Below, piece by piece: positions 18,991 through 28,368 of a DNA stretch of 64,000 bases (the stretch's first letter is position 1; each line of letters opens with the position of its first letter). Under the pieces are notes generated by a model, which searched no databases, had not been told where the DNA came from, and worked only from the letters and a program-made list of their open reading frames with translations. Source of the DNA: Sphingobacterium sp. UGAL515B_05. GTDB lineage: Bacteria > Bacteroidota > Bacteroidia > Sphingobacteriales > Sphingobacteriaceae. Where the stretch lies: positions 2,170,001 through 2,234,000 of the forward strand of contig NZ_CP109907.1 of assembly GCF_033097525.1 (NCBI RefSeq), in the 5' to 3' direction. Both the position numbers and the translations under genes were made by a program.

Positions 18991-21900
18991 ATGTTTAGTA
19001 TTAACCCTATCCAAATTAATCTGAGGCACTCCTCCTCGAAAGTGCTATTTGCAGCATTAGCAATTGCCTGCAATATGGATGTAGCTGGGGCAGCGGTTCC
19101 GTTAGAACAGGGCCACGGCGTTTTTCATTATTTTAATCAAGGAAAGATTAAAATCAAAGGAAAAGTTGTCGATAATAAAACCAAGGAGCCACTGGCTTCA
19201 GTATCGATACTTTCAGGTGGAGTGACGAAGGGTTCTACGGATCGAAATGGTAATTTTGAGGTAGATATAGAAGTAGGGGGGAAAATCCGTTTTCAGATGA
19301 TCGGTTATGAGGCCCAAACGCGTACTTACGAGGCTGCTCAAGGCAATGTCCATATCGGATTAAATCCAACATCTGAAGCACTTGATGAGGTTGTGGTCAC
19401 TGCATTGGGGATTAAAAGACAAGAGAGAGAGTTAGGGTATGCGACAACAGTCGTGAAAGGCGAACAATTAACTGATGCGCTTTCCAATAACTGGAGTGAC
19501 GCGTTGTCGGGAAAAGTGGCTGGATTGAATTTAATGCGTTCAAATGCTGGTCCTACTGGGTCTACCAAAATTATTTTGAGGGGTGAAACGAATTTGAATG
19601 GTGACCCTGGGGCATTGATCGTTGTTGATGGTGTCGTTGTAAATGAAGGAAGCGGACGTAAGACGGCAAATTTGGGCGAAAGTGCTTATGGTACAGGATC
19701 CGATAATATGCCTGCTGACTACGGGTCAGGTATAGATGATCTCAATCCGGAGGACATAGAAAATATAACGGTGCTAAAAGGTGCCAGTGCTGCGGCCTTG
19801 TATGGACAACGTGGTGCAAATGGGGCTATTATGATCACAACTAAGTCTGGTGCAAAAGGTAAAAAAGGTATCGGGGTTACAGTAAATTCCAATACTTCGC
19901 TTGAAGCCATTAACCGTATGCCTGATTTACAGTATGAATATGGACAGGGATTGGATGGTGCTGATTATTATTCTTATGGTACAACAGAAGATGGTACAAG
20001 CACTTCGGGGACAAGTTCCTCCTACGGGCCGAAATTTGATGGTCAATATTTTTATCAATATGATCCGGTTACACAAAAAGTCGGAACGGAACGAACGCTT
20101 TGGCGTCCATATAATAACTTGAAGTCTTTTTTTGATGTCGGAAAAACATTCACCAATTCGGTGAGTATAGACGGTGGAACAGATAAAACATCAGCCCGGT
20201 TTTCAGCGACCAATGTAAATAATACCTGGATCGTTCCGAATACGGGTTATAAAAGGAACACCGTAGCGTTGTCGGTGAATTCAAAAGTAAGTGATAAGCT
20301 TCAGATCAATGCTAAGGTAAATTATACGAATAAATGGTCTGACAATCTGCCGGGAGCTGGATATGGAAACCAATCTTTGATGTATTGGTTTATTTTCTGG
20401 CAGCCAAATGCGGATATGAATTGGTTGAAGGATTATTGGGTACAAGGGGCAGAGGGACAGAAAATCAAGTATCCATTTTCTTCCTATCCCGAAAATCCGT
20501 ATGCTATATCTCGAGAGTTTATCAATGGTACTGATCGCCACGGTGTAACGGGGAATGTTCAAGCCAATTATCAGTTTAATAAGCATTGGAATTTGATGTT
20601 GCGGAGTTCTTTGGATATGGCTTATGAGAATAGAGAACAAAAAAGGCCTTACGATGCGGGGGCGAAAATGCCCTATGGTAGTTACCGAACCCAGTCCATT
20701 TCATCGCGGGAAACCAATTTGGATTTCTTATTAAAATATGAAAATGAGATAAACAAAGATTGGAAAGTGTCTGGGACAGTTGGTGGTAGTACGAATGATA
20801 ATCGTTATCATAAAGATGAAATGCGTGCAGACTCTCTCACTTATCCAGGAGTTTATGTGATGGCCAATGCAAAAGGACCTATTCTTAACTTACCTTATAA
20901 AAGTCATGTGCAAAGAAATGGTGTCTATGGACTTTTTACCGCAGCTTATAAGAACTTTTTATATTTAGACGGGACTTATCGTATTGACTGGGCAAGTACA
21001 TTGGCGTCTGCAATGGCACCAGATAAGAAAAAATATTTTACTTACCCATCCTTAAATGCAAGTTTAATCGCTTCAGAATTATGGAAATTACCAAAGGCTA
21101 TTAATTATGCGAAACTGCGGGGTTCAATTTCAGGTGTGGGAAGTGGTGGCAATGATCCTTATATAATTGATTTTTCTTATGAAAATGCTGGTGGCCAATA
21201 TCCTGGCGGGCTACAGGTTCCAACATTGATTGTAAATCCTTACTTACAACCGTTGCGTACACAATCCATCGAATTTGGTACAGAGGTGCGTATGTTTAAG
21301 GATAGATTTGGTTTTGATGTTGCTGTTTATCAGAGTAATACACGGGATCAACAATTGAAAAGAACTATTGATGCTTCTACCGGTGGTAGGCAGAAAGTTG
21401 TCAATGCAGGGGAGGTTAGAAATAAAGGGATAGAATTGGCCATGGATGGTACTCCAATTAAAATTAAAGATGGGTTTAATTGGAAAGTGTTCGCGACATT
21501 CTCTATGAATCAGAATAAAATTATGTCATTGGCCGACTCGGCTATGATTCTTCAGACAGGACCTGTAGCTGGTGGCCAGTTAGTGGCGAAAGTAGGTGGG
21601 TCAATGGGCGATTTATATGGTATTGGTTATAAAAGATCCCCAGATGGACAAATTATTTATGATAGTAAAAGCGGTGTAGCTTTGTTGACCGATGATGTGG
21701 TTTACTTAGGGAATACGATTCCTAAAGGAAAAGTAAGTTTAGGTAATGAATTTAGATATAAAGGTTTCCGACTAAATTTATTGTTTGATGCACAATTTGG
21801 TGGGGTTGCCCATTCCTTGACGCATTATAAATTGGCCGAACAAGGAAAAACAAAAAATACCCTACCTGGACGTTATAGTGGAATTATCGGAAATGGTGTC

Positions 21901-22257
21901 GTGCAAAATCCGGACGGTACTTATCGCAAGAATGATATCATTGCAACCAATGTGGATGAATATTACCGCTCTCATTACGGGCAGGATAATGCGGAAGGAA
22001 GTACTTTTTCTACAAACTTTATCAAGTTTAGGGAAGCTCGATTTGATTACTCCTTTTCAAAAGCTTTTGTTAATCGCTTGAAATTACAAAAAGCCTCAGT
22101 TGGTGTTTATGGAAGAAATCTTGTGATTTGGTCAAACTGGCCGAACTTTGATCCGGAATTTGGTACGTTGTCGGGGACAGATATTGTCAAAGGATTTGAA
22201 ATTGCTCAATTCCCTTCTACGAGAACTTACGGTTTTAACTTAGTTGTAGGCTTTTAA
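18991..22257 (+). CDS. SusC/RagA family TonB-linked outer membrane protein
   Basis: A 1088-residue outer-membrane transporter. Order: a signal region (1-45), a carboxypeptidase-D-like domain (about 50-120, KIKGKVVDNKTKEPLASVSI), the TonB-box-like stretch VVVTALGI, a plug domain (about 135-290, with the SusC hallmark VVDGVVVN and LKGASAAALYGQRGANGAI), and a 22-strand barrel to the C-terminus. There is no N-terminal STN signalling domain, so it is not of the anti-sigma-coupled type. With the SusD partner downstream, it forms a pedal-bin uptake complex for an unknown glycan or peptide. No glycoside hydrolase or peptidase is adjacent to name the substrate. Confidence 0.95.
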   Translation: MFSINPIQINLRHSSSKVLFAALAIACNMDVAGAAVPLEQGHGVFHYFNQGKIKIKGKVVDNKTKEPLASVSILSGGVTKGSTDRNGNFEVDIEVGGKIRFQMIGYEAQTRTYEAAQGNVHIGLNPTSEALDEVVVTALGIKRQERELGYATTVVKGEQLTDALSNNWSDALSGKVAGLNLMRSNAGPTGSTKIILRGETNLNGDPGALIVVDGVVVNEGSGRKTANLGESAYGTGSDNMPADYGSGIDDLNPEDIENITVLKGASAAALYGQRGANGAIMITTKSGAKGKKGIGVTVNSNTSLEAINRMPDLQYEYGQGLDGADYYSYGTTEDGTSTSGTSSSYGPKFDGQYFYQYDPVTQKVGTERTLWRPYNNLKSFFDVGKTFTNSVSIDGGTDKTSARFSATNVNNTWIVPNTGYKRNTVALSVNSKVSDKLQINAKVNYTNKWSDNLPGAGYGNQSLMYWFIFWQPNADMNWLKDYWVQGAEGQKIKYPFSSYPENPYAISREFINGTDRHGVTGNVQANYQFNKHWNLMLRSSLDMAYENREQKRPYDAGAKMPYGSYRTQSISSRETNLDFLLKYENEINKDWKVSGTVGGSTNDNRYHKDEMRADSLTYPGVYVMANAKGPILNLPYKSHVQRNGVYGLFTAAYKNFLYLDGTYRIDWASTLASAMAPDKKKYFTYPSLNASLIASELWKLPKAINYAKLRGSISGVGSGGNDPYIIDFSYENAGGQYPGGLQVPTLIVNPYLQPLRTQSIEFGTEVRMFKDRFGFDVAVYQSNTRDQQLKRTIDASTGGRQKVVNAGEVRNKGIELAMDGTPIKIKDGFNWKVFATFSMNQNKIMSLADSAMILQTGPVAGGQLVAKVGGSMGDLYGIGYKRSPDGQIIYDSKSGVALLTDDVVYLGNTIPKGKVSLGNEFRYKGFRLNLLFDAQFGGVAHSLTHYKLAEQGKTKNTLPGRYSGIIGNGVVQNPDGTYRKNDIIATNVDEYYRSHYGQDNAEGSTFSTNFIKFREARFDYSFSKAFVNRLKLQKASVGVYGRNLVIWSNWPNFDPEFGTLSGTDIVKGFEIAQFPSTRTYGFNLVVGF

Positions 22258-22268
22258 TATTATAGACA

Positions 22269-23807
22269 ATGAAACAATCTTTCAATTTCATAGGCATGAT
22301 CATAATCGCCCTTGCAACGTTTTTGCAATCGTGCGATAAAAATTTCGAAGACATTAATACAAACCCAAATAACAGTGTGAACGCTTATCCATATCAATTA
22401 ATGCAGCCTGCATTTAGGGATCTCGTTGCATCTAATATGTCTCGTAATCGCTCATTAAATAATGAGTTGATGCAGATAACGGTCAGTATAAGCGATGGTG
22501 AGTACCGCATATTCCGTTATGATATACGTAATACAGTTTCTGATGGTCCCTGGAATTCCATCTATCCAGAACTAAAAAATGTAAAAGAAATTTACAGATT
22601 AGCGGATGGTGGAATCAATGATAATGCGTCCTACCGTGGGATATCTTTAATTATGCAGACTTGGGGATTTTCTATTTTGACCGATACTTATGGCGATATC
22701 CCTTACTCGGAATCCTTAAGGGGATTGGGCGAAGACATCTTAGAGCCTAAGTTCGATACGCAAAAGGAAATTTATTTAGATTTCTTTAATAAATTAGATT
22801 CTGCCAATGTATTGTTGTCAAAAAATATGGCAATCAAAGGAGAATATGATCCCATTTATAATGGAAATGTTAGCAAATGGCGCAAGTTTGGAAATTCGTT
22901 ATTTTTACGATTATTACTCAGGGTCTCCGGACAATCAGATCCGGCAGTTGCTACATTTGTCCGTTCAAAAATTAAAGATATTCTAGTTGATAATGCATCT
23001 TCTTATCCTGTTATGTCAAGTAACGATGATTCGGCTATTCTGCGCTGGACGGGTATGTCTCCCTTGATTTCTCCATTCATGGATGTCAGAGCACAGGACT
23101 TTCGCCAAGCATCTTTAGCAAATTATTTTATTGATCATCTGGTTGCTTGGAATGATCCACGGATTAACATTCCTACATACGGTTCAAACGGAGTGAATCG
23201 ATTGGGAATAGCACCGGTGAGTGGAAATTTTGTCGGTATTCCAAGTGGTTATGCTGCGGGTGAGGGGTGGGAACGTCAGTCCTATTTCTATTCGTATGAT
23301 CAAACGGTGAATAACCTTCCAGTAAAGACCATGATGAATGATCCGTTGACAGGAATGATTATGAATTGTGCAGAATTGCAGTTTATCAAAGCGGAACTCG
23401 CATTGAAAGGATTCTATACGGATAAGGCGGGCGATCTTTACAAAGACGGTGTTATGAAAGGTATTACGACTTGGCTTCCCACTTATACCGAATCTATCGA
23501 GGATTACTTAAATAATGGCGATATAAATTGGGACGAAAGCTACAGTTTTGAGAAAAAAATGGAAATGATTCATCTACAAAAGTATTATGCCCTATTATTT
23601 GTAGACTGTCAGCAATGGTTTGAATTTCGGAGGACAGGCTATCCTTTGTTACCAAAGGGAACTGGCTTAAAAAATGGCGGGGAGATGCCTGCCCGTTTGA
23701 AGTATCCAATTTATGTCCAATCGGCAAATCCAACAAACTATAAGCTAGCTATCGCACAGCAAGGTGCTGATGAGATTAATACGAAAGTATGGTGGCAGAG
23801 ACGATAA
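22269..23807 (+). CDS. SusD/RagB family surface lipoprotein
   Basis: A 512-residue lipoprotein with a lipobox ending LQSC (Cys about 22), then NFEDINTNPNNS, the typical start of SusD-like group 2 proteins. TPR-like helices follow, including WGFSILTDTYGDIPYSESL, a strongly conserved family segment. The C-terminal part has a large helix pair with LQKYYALLFVDCQQWFEFRRTGYP, also diagnostic. It is the substrate-binding lid for the SusC transporter just upstream (11-nt gap). Confidence 0.95.
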   Translation: MKQSFNFIGMIIIALATFLQSCDKNFEDINTNPNNSVNAYPYQLMQPAFRDLVASNMSRNRSLNNELMQITVSISDGEYRIFRYDIRNTVSDGPWNSIYPELKNVKEIYRLADGGINDNASYRGISLIMQTWGFSILTDTYGDIPYSESLRGLGEDILEPKFDTQKEIYLDFFNKLDSANVLLSKNMAIKGEYDPIYNGNVSKWRKFGNSLFLRLLLRVSGQSDPAVATFVRSKIKDILVDNASSYPVMSSNDDSAILRWTGMSPLISPFMDVRAQDFRQASLANYFIDHLVAWNDPRINIPTYGSNGVNRLGIAPVSGNFVGIPSGYAAGEGWERQSYFYSYDQTVNNLPVKTMMNDPLTGMIMNCAELQFIKAELALKGFYTDKAGDLYKDGVMKGITTWLPTYTESIEDYLNNGDINWDESYSFEKKMEMIHLQKYYALLFVDCQQWFEFRRTGYPLLPKGTGLKNGGEMPARLKYPIYVQSANPTNYKLAIAQQGADEINTKVWWQRR

Positions 23808-23835
23808 TAGCTTTTATAATTTTAATGCGTAGATA

Positions 23836-25362
23836 ATGAAAAAATATATTTTTTACATAATAACGGGATTCATGAGCGCGCTAGCTCTCGGCTCTTGTAG
23901 CAAAGACGGAAATTATCCAGGTGGGGTAGTTAGTTCGTATATCGGTATTTTTGACGTCAGGAACATTTATAAAGGACAACCTGTACGGATCAATCAAGAT
24001 AATTTGGATGGATCTACAACAATTGCAGGTGTTGTTGTTTCCGATCATCGAGAGGGAAACTTTCCTGATGGCTACCTGGTTATACAGGACCGTAGACGCT
24101 TGCGCCAATTGCGGGGTATAACGATCCCCTTAGGGAAGGCTGCGGAAAATTATGTGATAGGAGATTCCTTGGAAATTAATATCGTTGGTAGTGAACTGAC
24201 AAGGGAAAATGGCATTCTTCAGTTAAAAAACGTTGCGGAATCAAATATTGTAAAGATCGCTTCGGATCTGCCAATTCCCAACAATCGCGTAACAGCAAAA
24301 GATATTTTGGCAAATCCAGATAAATATGAAAGTACGTGTGTTGCGATCGTAAAGGGCGGTTTTAACCCATTGCCTGCCGCCGGAGATATTCTAGAAGGGC
24401 AGAAAACCCTGAATGATGGGTTTGGTAATTTAAATTTGGAGACCAAATCATCGGCAAAATTTGCTAAAAGGAATTTAAGTGTTTTGGCGAATTATTTTGG
24501 CGTGATCTTTAATAAACAGGATGCTGAAGGTAAACTCATTCCTTATGAGGTTTTGCGTAAAGAATCGGATATTCAGGAGCTGAGTTCGGTGATTGAACAT
24601 ACCCCTGTGGCTATCTCTGGTTTTGCCAGCGATGTAAAAGGTGGCGATGGAAATTATGAGTATGTTCAGCTTTTAGCAATAGAAGATATTGACTTCTCGA
24701 AGACGCCCTATGCTGTCATTGTTAGTAATAATGCGAATGCATCCACGCCGACAGGTGTTCCTGCCAAAGGCTGGGCAACTGGAGGAATGCGGACGTACAA
24801 ACTGAATATTACTTCTGGAACTGTGACAAAGGGTCAATATTTCTATGTAGGCGGGAAATATAAATTGATCAATGGCTCAAGCTCAACGGATATTTCTAAT
24901 GCAAAATGGGTCGTCAATTATGATTATGTTGCAAAAGATGGTTTTGATGGTATAGGAACCAAAACCGGTGGACTTATGGCGAATAGTGGTAACGCATTTG
25001 GTATCGCCGTATTTAATACCACAACGGTGACGGAAGCAACAAAACCGGTAGATGTGATGTATATCTCAGGGGGCGGTGCATTGACGGATGGAACGAAAGG
25101 TTATCGTATTACAAATAATGATTTTTACGATGTTATCGATCCACTATCTTTAAAGTCCCAACCTTTTTTTATGGCGGGAACCAATAATATCTTTCTAAAA
25201 TATAATACAGCTGATGTGGGTTATTTTGTGAGTTTGGGAGGGGTATATAATACGTCATTAGCGAGATGGACATCTGCACGGTCTCAGAATAATATAGAGA
25301 TGACCAAGGCTTCCACATTGAGTGAAATCGAAAATGAATTGTCAACTAAAATTGAACAATAA
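23836..25362 (+). CDS. DUF5689 domain surface lipoprotein
   Basis: A 508-residue lipoprotein with a lipobox ending ALGSC (Cys about 22). The N-terminal half (about 35-260) is a DUF5689 domain, an OB-fold-like beta region (GVVVSDHREGNFPDGYLVIQD). The C-terminal half is beta-rich with many Gly, Asn and Thr and looks like a jelly-roll or choice-of-anchor domain. It sits 28 nt after the SusD gene. DUF5689 proteins are often found third in SusCD operons and may act as surface ligand-binding or nuclease-related accessory proteins, but no catalytic residues are evident. A terminator follows. Confidence 0.88.
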   Translation: MKKYIFYIITGFMSALALGSCSKDGNYPGGVVSSYIGIFDVRNIYKGQPVRINQDNLDGSTTIAGVVVSDHREGNFPDGYLVIQDRRRLRQLRGITIPLGKAAENYVIGDSLEINIVGSELTRENGILQLKNVAESNIVKIASDLPIPNNRVTAKDILANPDKYESTCVAIVKGGFNPLPAAGDILEGQKTLNDGFGNLNLETKSSAKFAKRNLSVLANYFGVIFNKQDAEGKLIPYEVLRKESDIQELSSVIEHTPVAISGFASDVKGGDGNYEYVQLLAIEDIDFSKTPYAVIVSNNANASTPTGVPAKGWATGGMRTYKLNITSGTVTKGQYFYVGGKYKLINGSSSTDISNAKWVVNYDYVAKDGFDGIGTKTGGLMANSGNAFGIAVFNTTTVTEATKPVDVMYISGGGALTDGTKGYRITNNDFYDVIDPLSLKSQPFFMAGTNNIFLKYNTADVGYFVSLGGVYNTSLARWTSARSQNNIEMTKASTLSEIENELSTKIEQ

Positions 25363-25370
25363 ACGATATA

Positions 25371-25397
25371 AAAAAAGGGGCTGCGGCCCCTTTTTTT
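25371..25397 (+). terminator. Terminator of the SusCD-DUF5689 operon
   Basis: A-rich left arm plus GGGGC (25377-25381) pairs with GCCCC plus T-run (25386-25397) around a TGCG loop. It is a strong hairpin just after the DUF5689 stop. Confidence 0.85.
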
Positions 25398-25486
25398 ATG
25401 GTATAGATGGCATGCCGTTAGCTAAATATTGGAAGAGCTAAAACATATTTTTATTATCTTCATTATATAACTATAAACGAAGACTT

Positions 25487-26182
25487 ATGAACTTAACAGA
25501 TTTAGTTACAGGTGGAGTAGGCTCTAAAGCGATAGAGACTATTTCAAAAATTACTGGTGTCAGTGAATCTAAAGCAAAATGGATCGTAGCGGCGGCAGTT
25601 CCTTTGATGATTGCAGCATTGAATTACAATGCGAAAAACAAAGGCCAGGCGGAAAATATTGACAATGCCATTGATCAGCATAGCAATAGCGGGATACTCG
25701 ATAAAATTGGCGATCTATTCGGACAGGGAGGAGCGGAGGAGAATGGATCTGAAGATGGCAATAAAATTGTCAACCATATGTTTGGCCAAAATACTGAAGT
25801 CGTGACACAGAATATTGCGGATAAAGCAGGCTTGAGCTCTTCTCAGGTGACAGGGGTACTGGCCACACTTGCTCCAATCGTAATGGGGTATCTAGGACAA
25901 CAAAAGCAGGCTTCGAGTGGCGGAGGGATTGGTGATCTAATCGGTTCTGTATTAGGTGGCGGAAGTCAGCAAAGTGCTGGTGGTGGTATGTTGGGCGGTA
26001 TTTTGGGGTCTTTTTTAGGCGGTGGGCAAGAAGAACAGACTCAAACAACAGCGCAGCCAGCAGCAGGGAGTAATATTACGGACATGTTGGGCGGATTGGC
26101 AGGCAGTTTTTTTGATAAAAATAACGATGGACAGGCGAAGGGAAATATTCTTGATTCGATCGCCGGTATGTTTGGAAAATAA
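25487..26182 (+). CDS. DUF937 family protein
   Basis: A 231-residue protein. It begins NLTDLVTGGVGSKAIETISK, followed by the DUF937 helical segment VSESKAKWIVAAAVPLMIAALNYNAK. A second similar helical half follows (QNIADKAGLSSSQVTGVLATLAPIVMGYLGQ), then a C-terminal region rich in Gly, Gln and Ser. DUF937 (YidB-like) proteins are widespread and of unknown function. There is no signal peptide or clear membrane span. It appears to be a single-gene unit. Confidence 0.85.
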   Translation: MNLTDLVTGGVGSKAIETISKITGVSESKAKWIVAAAVPLMIAALNYNAKNKGQAENIDNAIDQHSNSGILDKIGDLFGQGGAEENGSEDGNKIVNHMFGQNTEVVTQNIADKAGLSSSQVTGVLATLAPIVMGYLGQQKQASSGGGIGDLIGSVLGGGSQQSAGGGMLGGILGSFLGGGQEEQTQTTAQPAAGSNITDMLGGLAGSFFDKNNDGQAKGNILDSIAGMFGK

Positions 26183-26260
26183 GCTGTGTTAGGATATTAT
26201 TTGTCTTGATAAAAAGCTCGTATGGGATTAAGCTAAGATGACGCAGATCCTAAAAGTGAT

Positions 26261-26299
26261 GAGGTCGGAAGTATGTAACTTCCGACCTCATTCTTTTTG
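26261..26299 (+). terminator. Terminator between DUF937 gene and trhO
   Basis: A 12-bp perfect stem (GAGGTCGGAAGT 26261-26272, complement 26278-26289) is followed by a T-rich stretch. It separates convergent genes and may serve both. Confidence 0.85.
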
Positions 26300-26310
26300 T
26301 CCAATTCGTA

Positions 26311-27306
26311 TTAATCTTCGACCGATACTTTCGGTGGGAAATTTTTATGTTTTCTTTTGCTGATTTTGTCAATATTGACGGGTTGAGGTACTTTTACATA
26401 ATATCCTGTTCCGTCATATTCACGTTTGTTGGGGTTTTCTTTACATGCTGTCGAGCAGCATCCGTCCATCTCCCAGCCGCACTCATCACATTGTGTGAAA
26501 TGTTCATTACAAGTCGGGTTGGCACAGTTGATCATTTTAGTGGTTTGCTTACCGCAATTAAAACAGGTCGATACCACGGAAGGGTTGACAGAGTTTACAT
26601 CAACTGTAACACGATTGTCAAAGACGTAGCATTGGCCTTCGAAATCTTCGCCACCAGCTTCCTTCCCGTATTTGATAATTCCGCCATGTAATTGATAAAC
26701 ATCCTCGAAGCCTTCTTTTAACAAAAGAGCAGATGCCTTCTCACATTTGATACCCCCTGTGCAGTATGTCAATATTTTTTTTCCTTTATATTGTTCAAGC
26801 TCTTTGATTTTCTCAGGGAACTCGCGGAAATTGTCAATATCTAAGGTAACAGCATTTTTAAAATGACCAACGTTGTGCTCGTAATTTGAACGTACATCCA
26901 ATACAACCACATCCTCTTGGTCCTTCATGGCTAAGAAATCTTTCGGTTCAAGGTGAATACCGGTTTGACGGTTTGGATCAATTTCTTTCGGATCACGCAA
27001 ACCGGAGTGAACGATTTCGGCTTTATAGCGGCAGTGCATTTTAATGAACGACGGTTCATCAACATGGTCAATTTTGAATTCTGTTTTATTGAAACGACCG
27101 TCGGCATAGATGGCATCCATATAGCTTTTACATGCTTCTACAGTTCCGGAAACAGTCCCATTAAGACCTTCATCAGCTACGATGATACGACCGACCAGGC
27201 CCAGTGATTTACAAAATTCTAAGTGATCTGATGCAAATTTTTCGGCATCCTCGATAGGGCTGTAACAATAGTACAGCAAAGTTTGATATTGTGTCATGAT
27301 ATTCAT
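26311..27306 (-). CDS. trhO: tRNA uridine(34) hydroxylase, rhodanese-type
   Basis: A 331-residue TrhO/YceA-type protein, which hydroxylates U34 in certain tRNAs using molecular oxygen. It has an N-terminal acylphosphatase-like domain, then a rhodanese domain with the active-site Cys in YCTGGIKCEKASALL. The C-terminal Cys-rich extension (CFNCGKQTTKMINC, CDECGWEMDGCC) is of the kind seen in Bacteroidota members and probably binds zinc. The ATG at 27306 or the one three codons later (27297) could be used. It is a single gene, convergent with the DUF937 gene. Confidence 0.92.
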   Translation of the reverse strand: MNIMTQYQTLLYYCYSPIEDAEKFASDHLEFCKSLGLVGRIIVADEGLNGTVSGTVEACKSYMDAIYADGRFNKTEFKIDHVDEPSFIKMHCRYKAEIVHSGLRDPKEIDPNRQTGIHLEPKDFLAMKDQEDVVVLDVRSNYEHNVGHFKNAVTLDIDNFREFPEKIKELEQYKGKKILTYCTGGIKCEKASALLLKEGFEDVYQLHGGIIKYGKEAGGEDFEGQCYVFDNRVTVDVNSVNPSVVSTCFNCGKQTTKMINCANPTCNEHFTQCDECGWEMDGCCSTACKENPNKREYDGTGYYVKVPQPVNIDKISKRKHKNFPPKVSVED

Positions 27307-27392
27307 TGATACCGCTGCAAACGGCGTTTAATGCTAAAAATAAATTTAGTGCAAAGCTACAAAAAATAATAAGTGGAATAAAATGACCGTCG

Positions 27393-27608
27393 TCACCTTT
27401 TCTTTAAAGGTTCGAGCAGGTATTCCAAGCCATTAAGCTTTATTTCATAGAGTGTCGCTAACTGCTGGCCTAGCTTTCCCTTTGGAAAGCCTTTTTGGTT
27501 ATACCAGACTAGATAGGGCTCAGGAAGGTTACATAAAGTGTAGCCCTGATATTTACCAAAGGGCATCTTTACTGTAACAAGCTCGGTTAAAATTTCAGGA
27601 TTTAACAT
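27393..27608 (-). CDS. DUF3820 family protein
   Basis: A 71-residue protein matching DUF3820, short proteins once annotated as quorum-sensing-regulated virulence factors. The signature is MPFGKYQGYTLCNLPEPYLVWY, with basic and aromatic residues. It has no known biochemical role. The ATG overlaps the stop of the upstream glycosyltransferase by 1 nt (TAATG), so translation is coupled. It is the last gene of the glycan operon and is probably unrelated to glycan synthesis in function. Confidence 0.88.
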   Translation of the reverse strand: MLNPEILTELVTVKMPFGKYQGYTLCNLPEPYLVWYNQKGFPKGKLGQQLATLYEIKLNGLEYLLEPLKKR

Positions 27609-28363
27609 TAGTCTTGAGGTTTTCCATAATTAAGACGGTACCAAATAGCTTTTAGTGCAATGATGCCATGATTAAATAAATTGGGAATGGTCCCATAGTA
27701 GTGTTTGAAGATAGCAAAGCGCTCTTTCAAGGATTCCTTATGTCTTTGCTTTGACATTCCGCCCACGAGATATCGGGCTACATATTGCTGTGCATTGATT
27801 GATTTTTTCGCCTTTTTGGCACAACGAATAACCCAGTCAATATCAGCACATAATTTATAATTGAGATCGTATGGCTCGGCGATGTTCCGCTTGATATAGA
27901 TGGCCTGATGGCATATATTCATACCATATCGAAAGCTTTTCCAGTCGAAATGAGCCGGAACTTTATGCCTCCGTTCACCGATAATATTTCGATTGTCATC
28001 TACGAGGATAGTTTCACCGTAAAGAATATCCGCATCATCGCTCAGTTTGGCAAGATTCTCAATGCTGTTGAGATCATAGATCTCATCGCCGGAATTTAGA
28101 AAAAGAACATAATCGCCTGTTGCTAATGCTAATCCCTTATTCATTGCATCATAGATCCCCTTATCTTTTTCGGAAAGGAGAACGCTGATTTTATCCCTGT
28201 ATTTTTGGATGATCTCTAAGGTTCCATCGGTTGATTGTCCATCAATGACAATATACTCTATATGATCATAGCTCTGATTGACAACAGATTTCAGGGTGTG
28301 TTCTATGTCACGCACATTGTTGTAAACGACAGTTATAATCGAAAATTTAGGATGAGCAGACAT
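27608..28363 (-). CDS. Family 2 glycosyltransferase
   Basis: A 251-residue GT-A fold enzyme. The N-terminal nucleotide-sugar strand reads FSIITVVYNNVRDIEHTLKSV, then YIVIDGQSTDGT, and the metal-binding region FLNSGDEIYD in place of a strict DxD. The C-terminal YARYLVGGMSKQRHKES resembles WcaE-type colanic-acid glycosyltransferases. It probably adds one sugar to a lipid-linked glycan on the cytoplasmic side of the inner membrane. It is the third glycosyltransferase of the operon. The sugar donor cannot be read from the sequence. Confidence 0.92.
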   Translation of the reverse strand: MSAHPKFSIITVVYNNVRDIEHTLKSVVNQSYDHIEYIVIDGQSTDGTLEIIQKYRDKISVLLSEKDKGIYDAMNKGLALATGDYVLFLNSGDEIYDLNSIENLAKLSDDADILYGETILVDDNRNIIGERRHKVPAHFDWKSFRYGMNICHQAIYIKRNIAEPYDLNYKLCADIDWVIRCAKKAKKSINAQQYVARYLVGGMSKQRHKESLKERFAIFKHYYGTIPNLFNHGIIALKAIWYRLNYGKPQD

Positions 28364-28368
28364 GTTTT

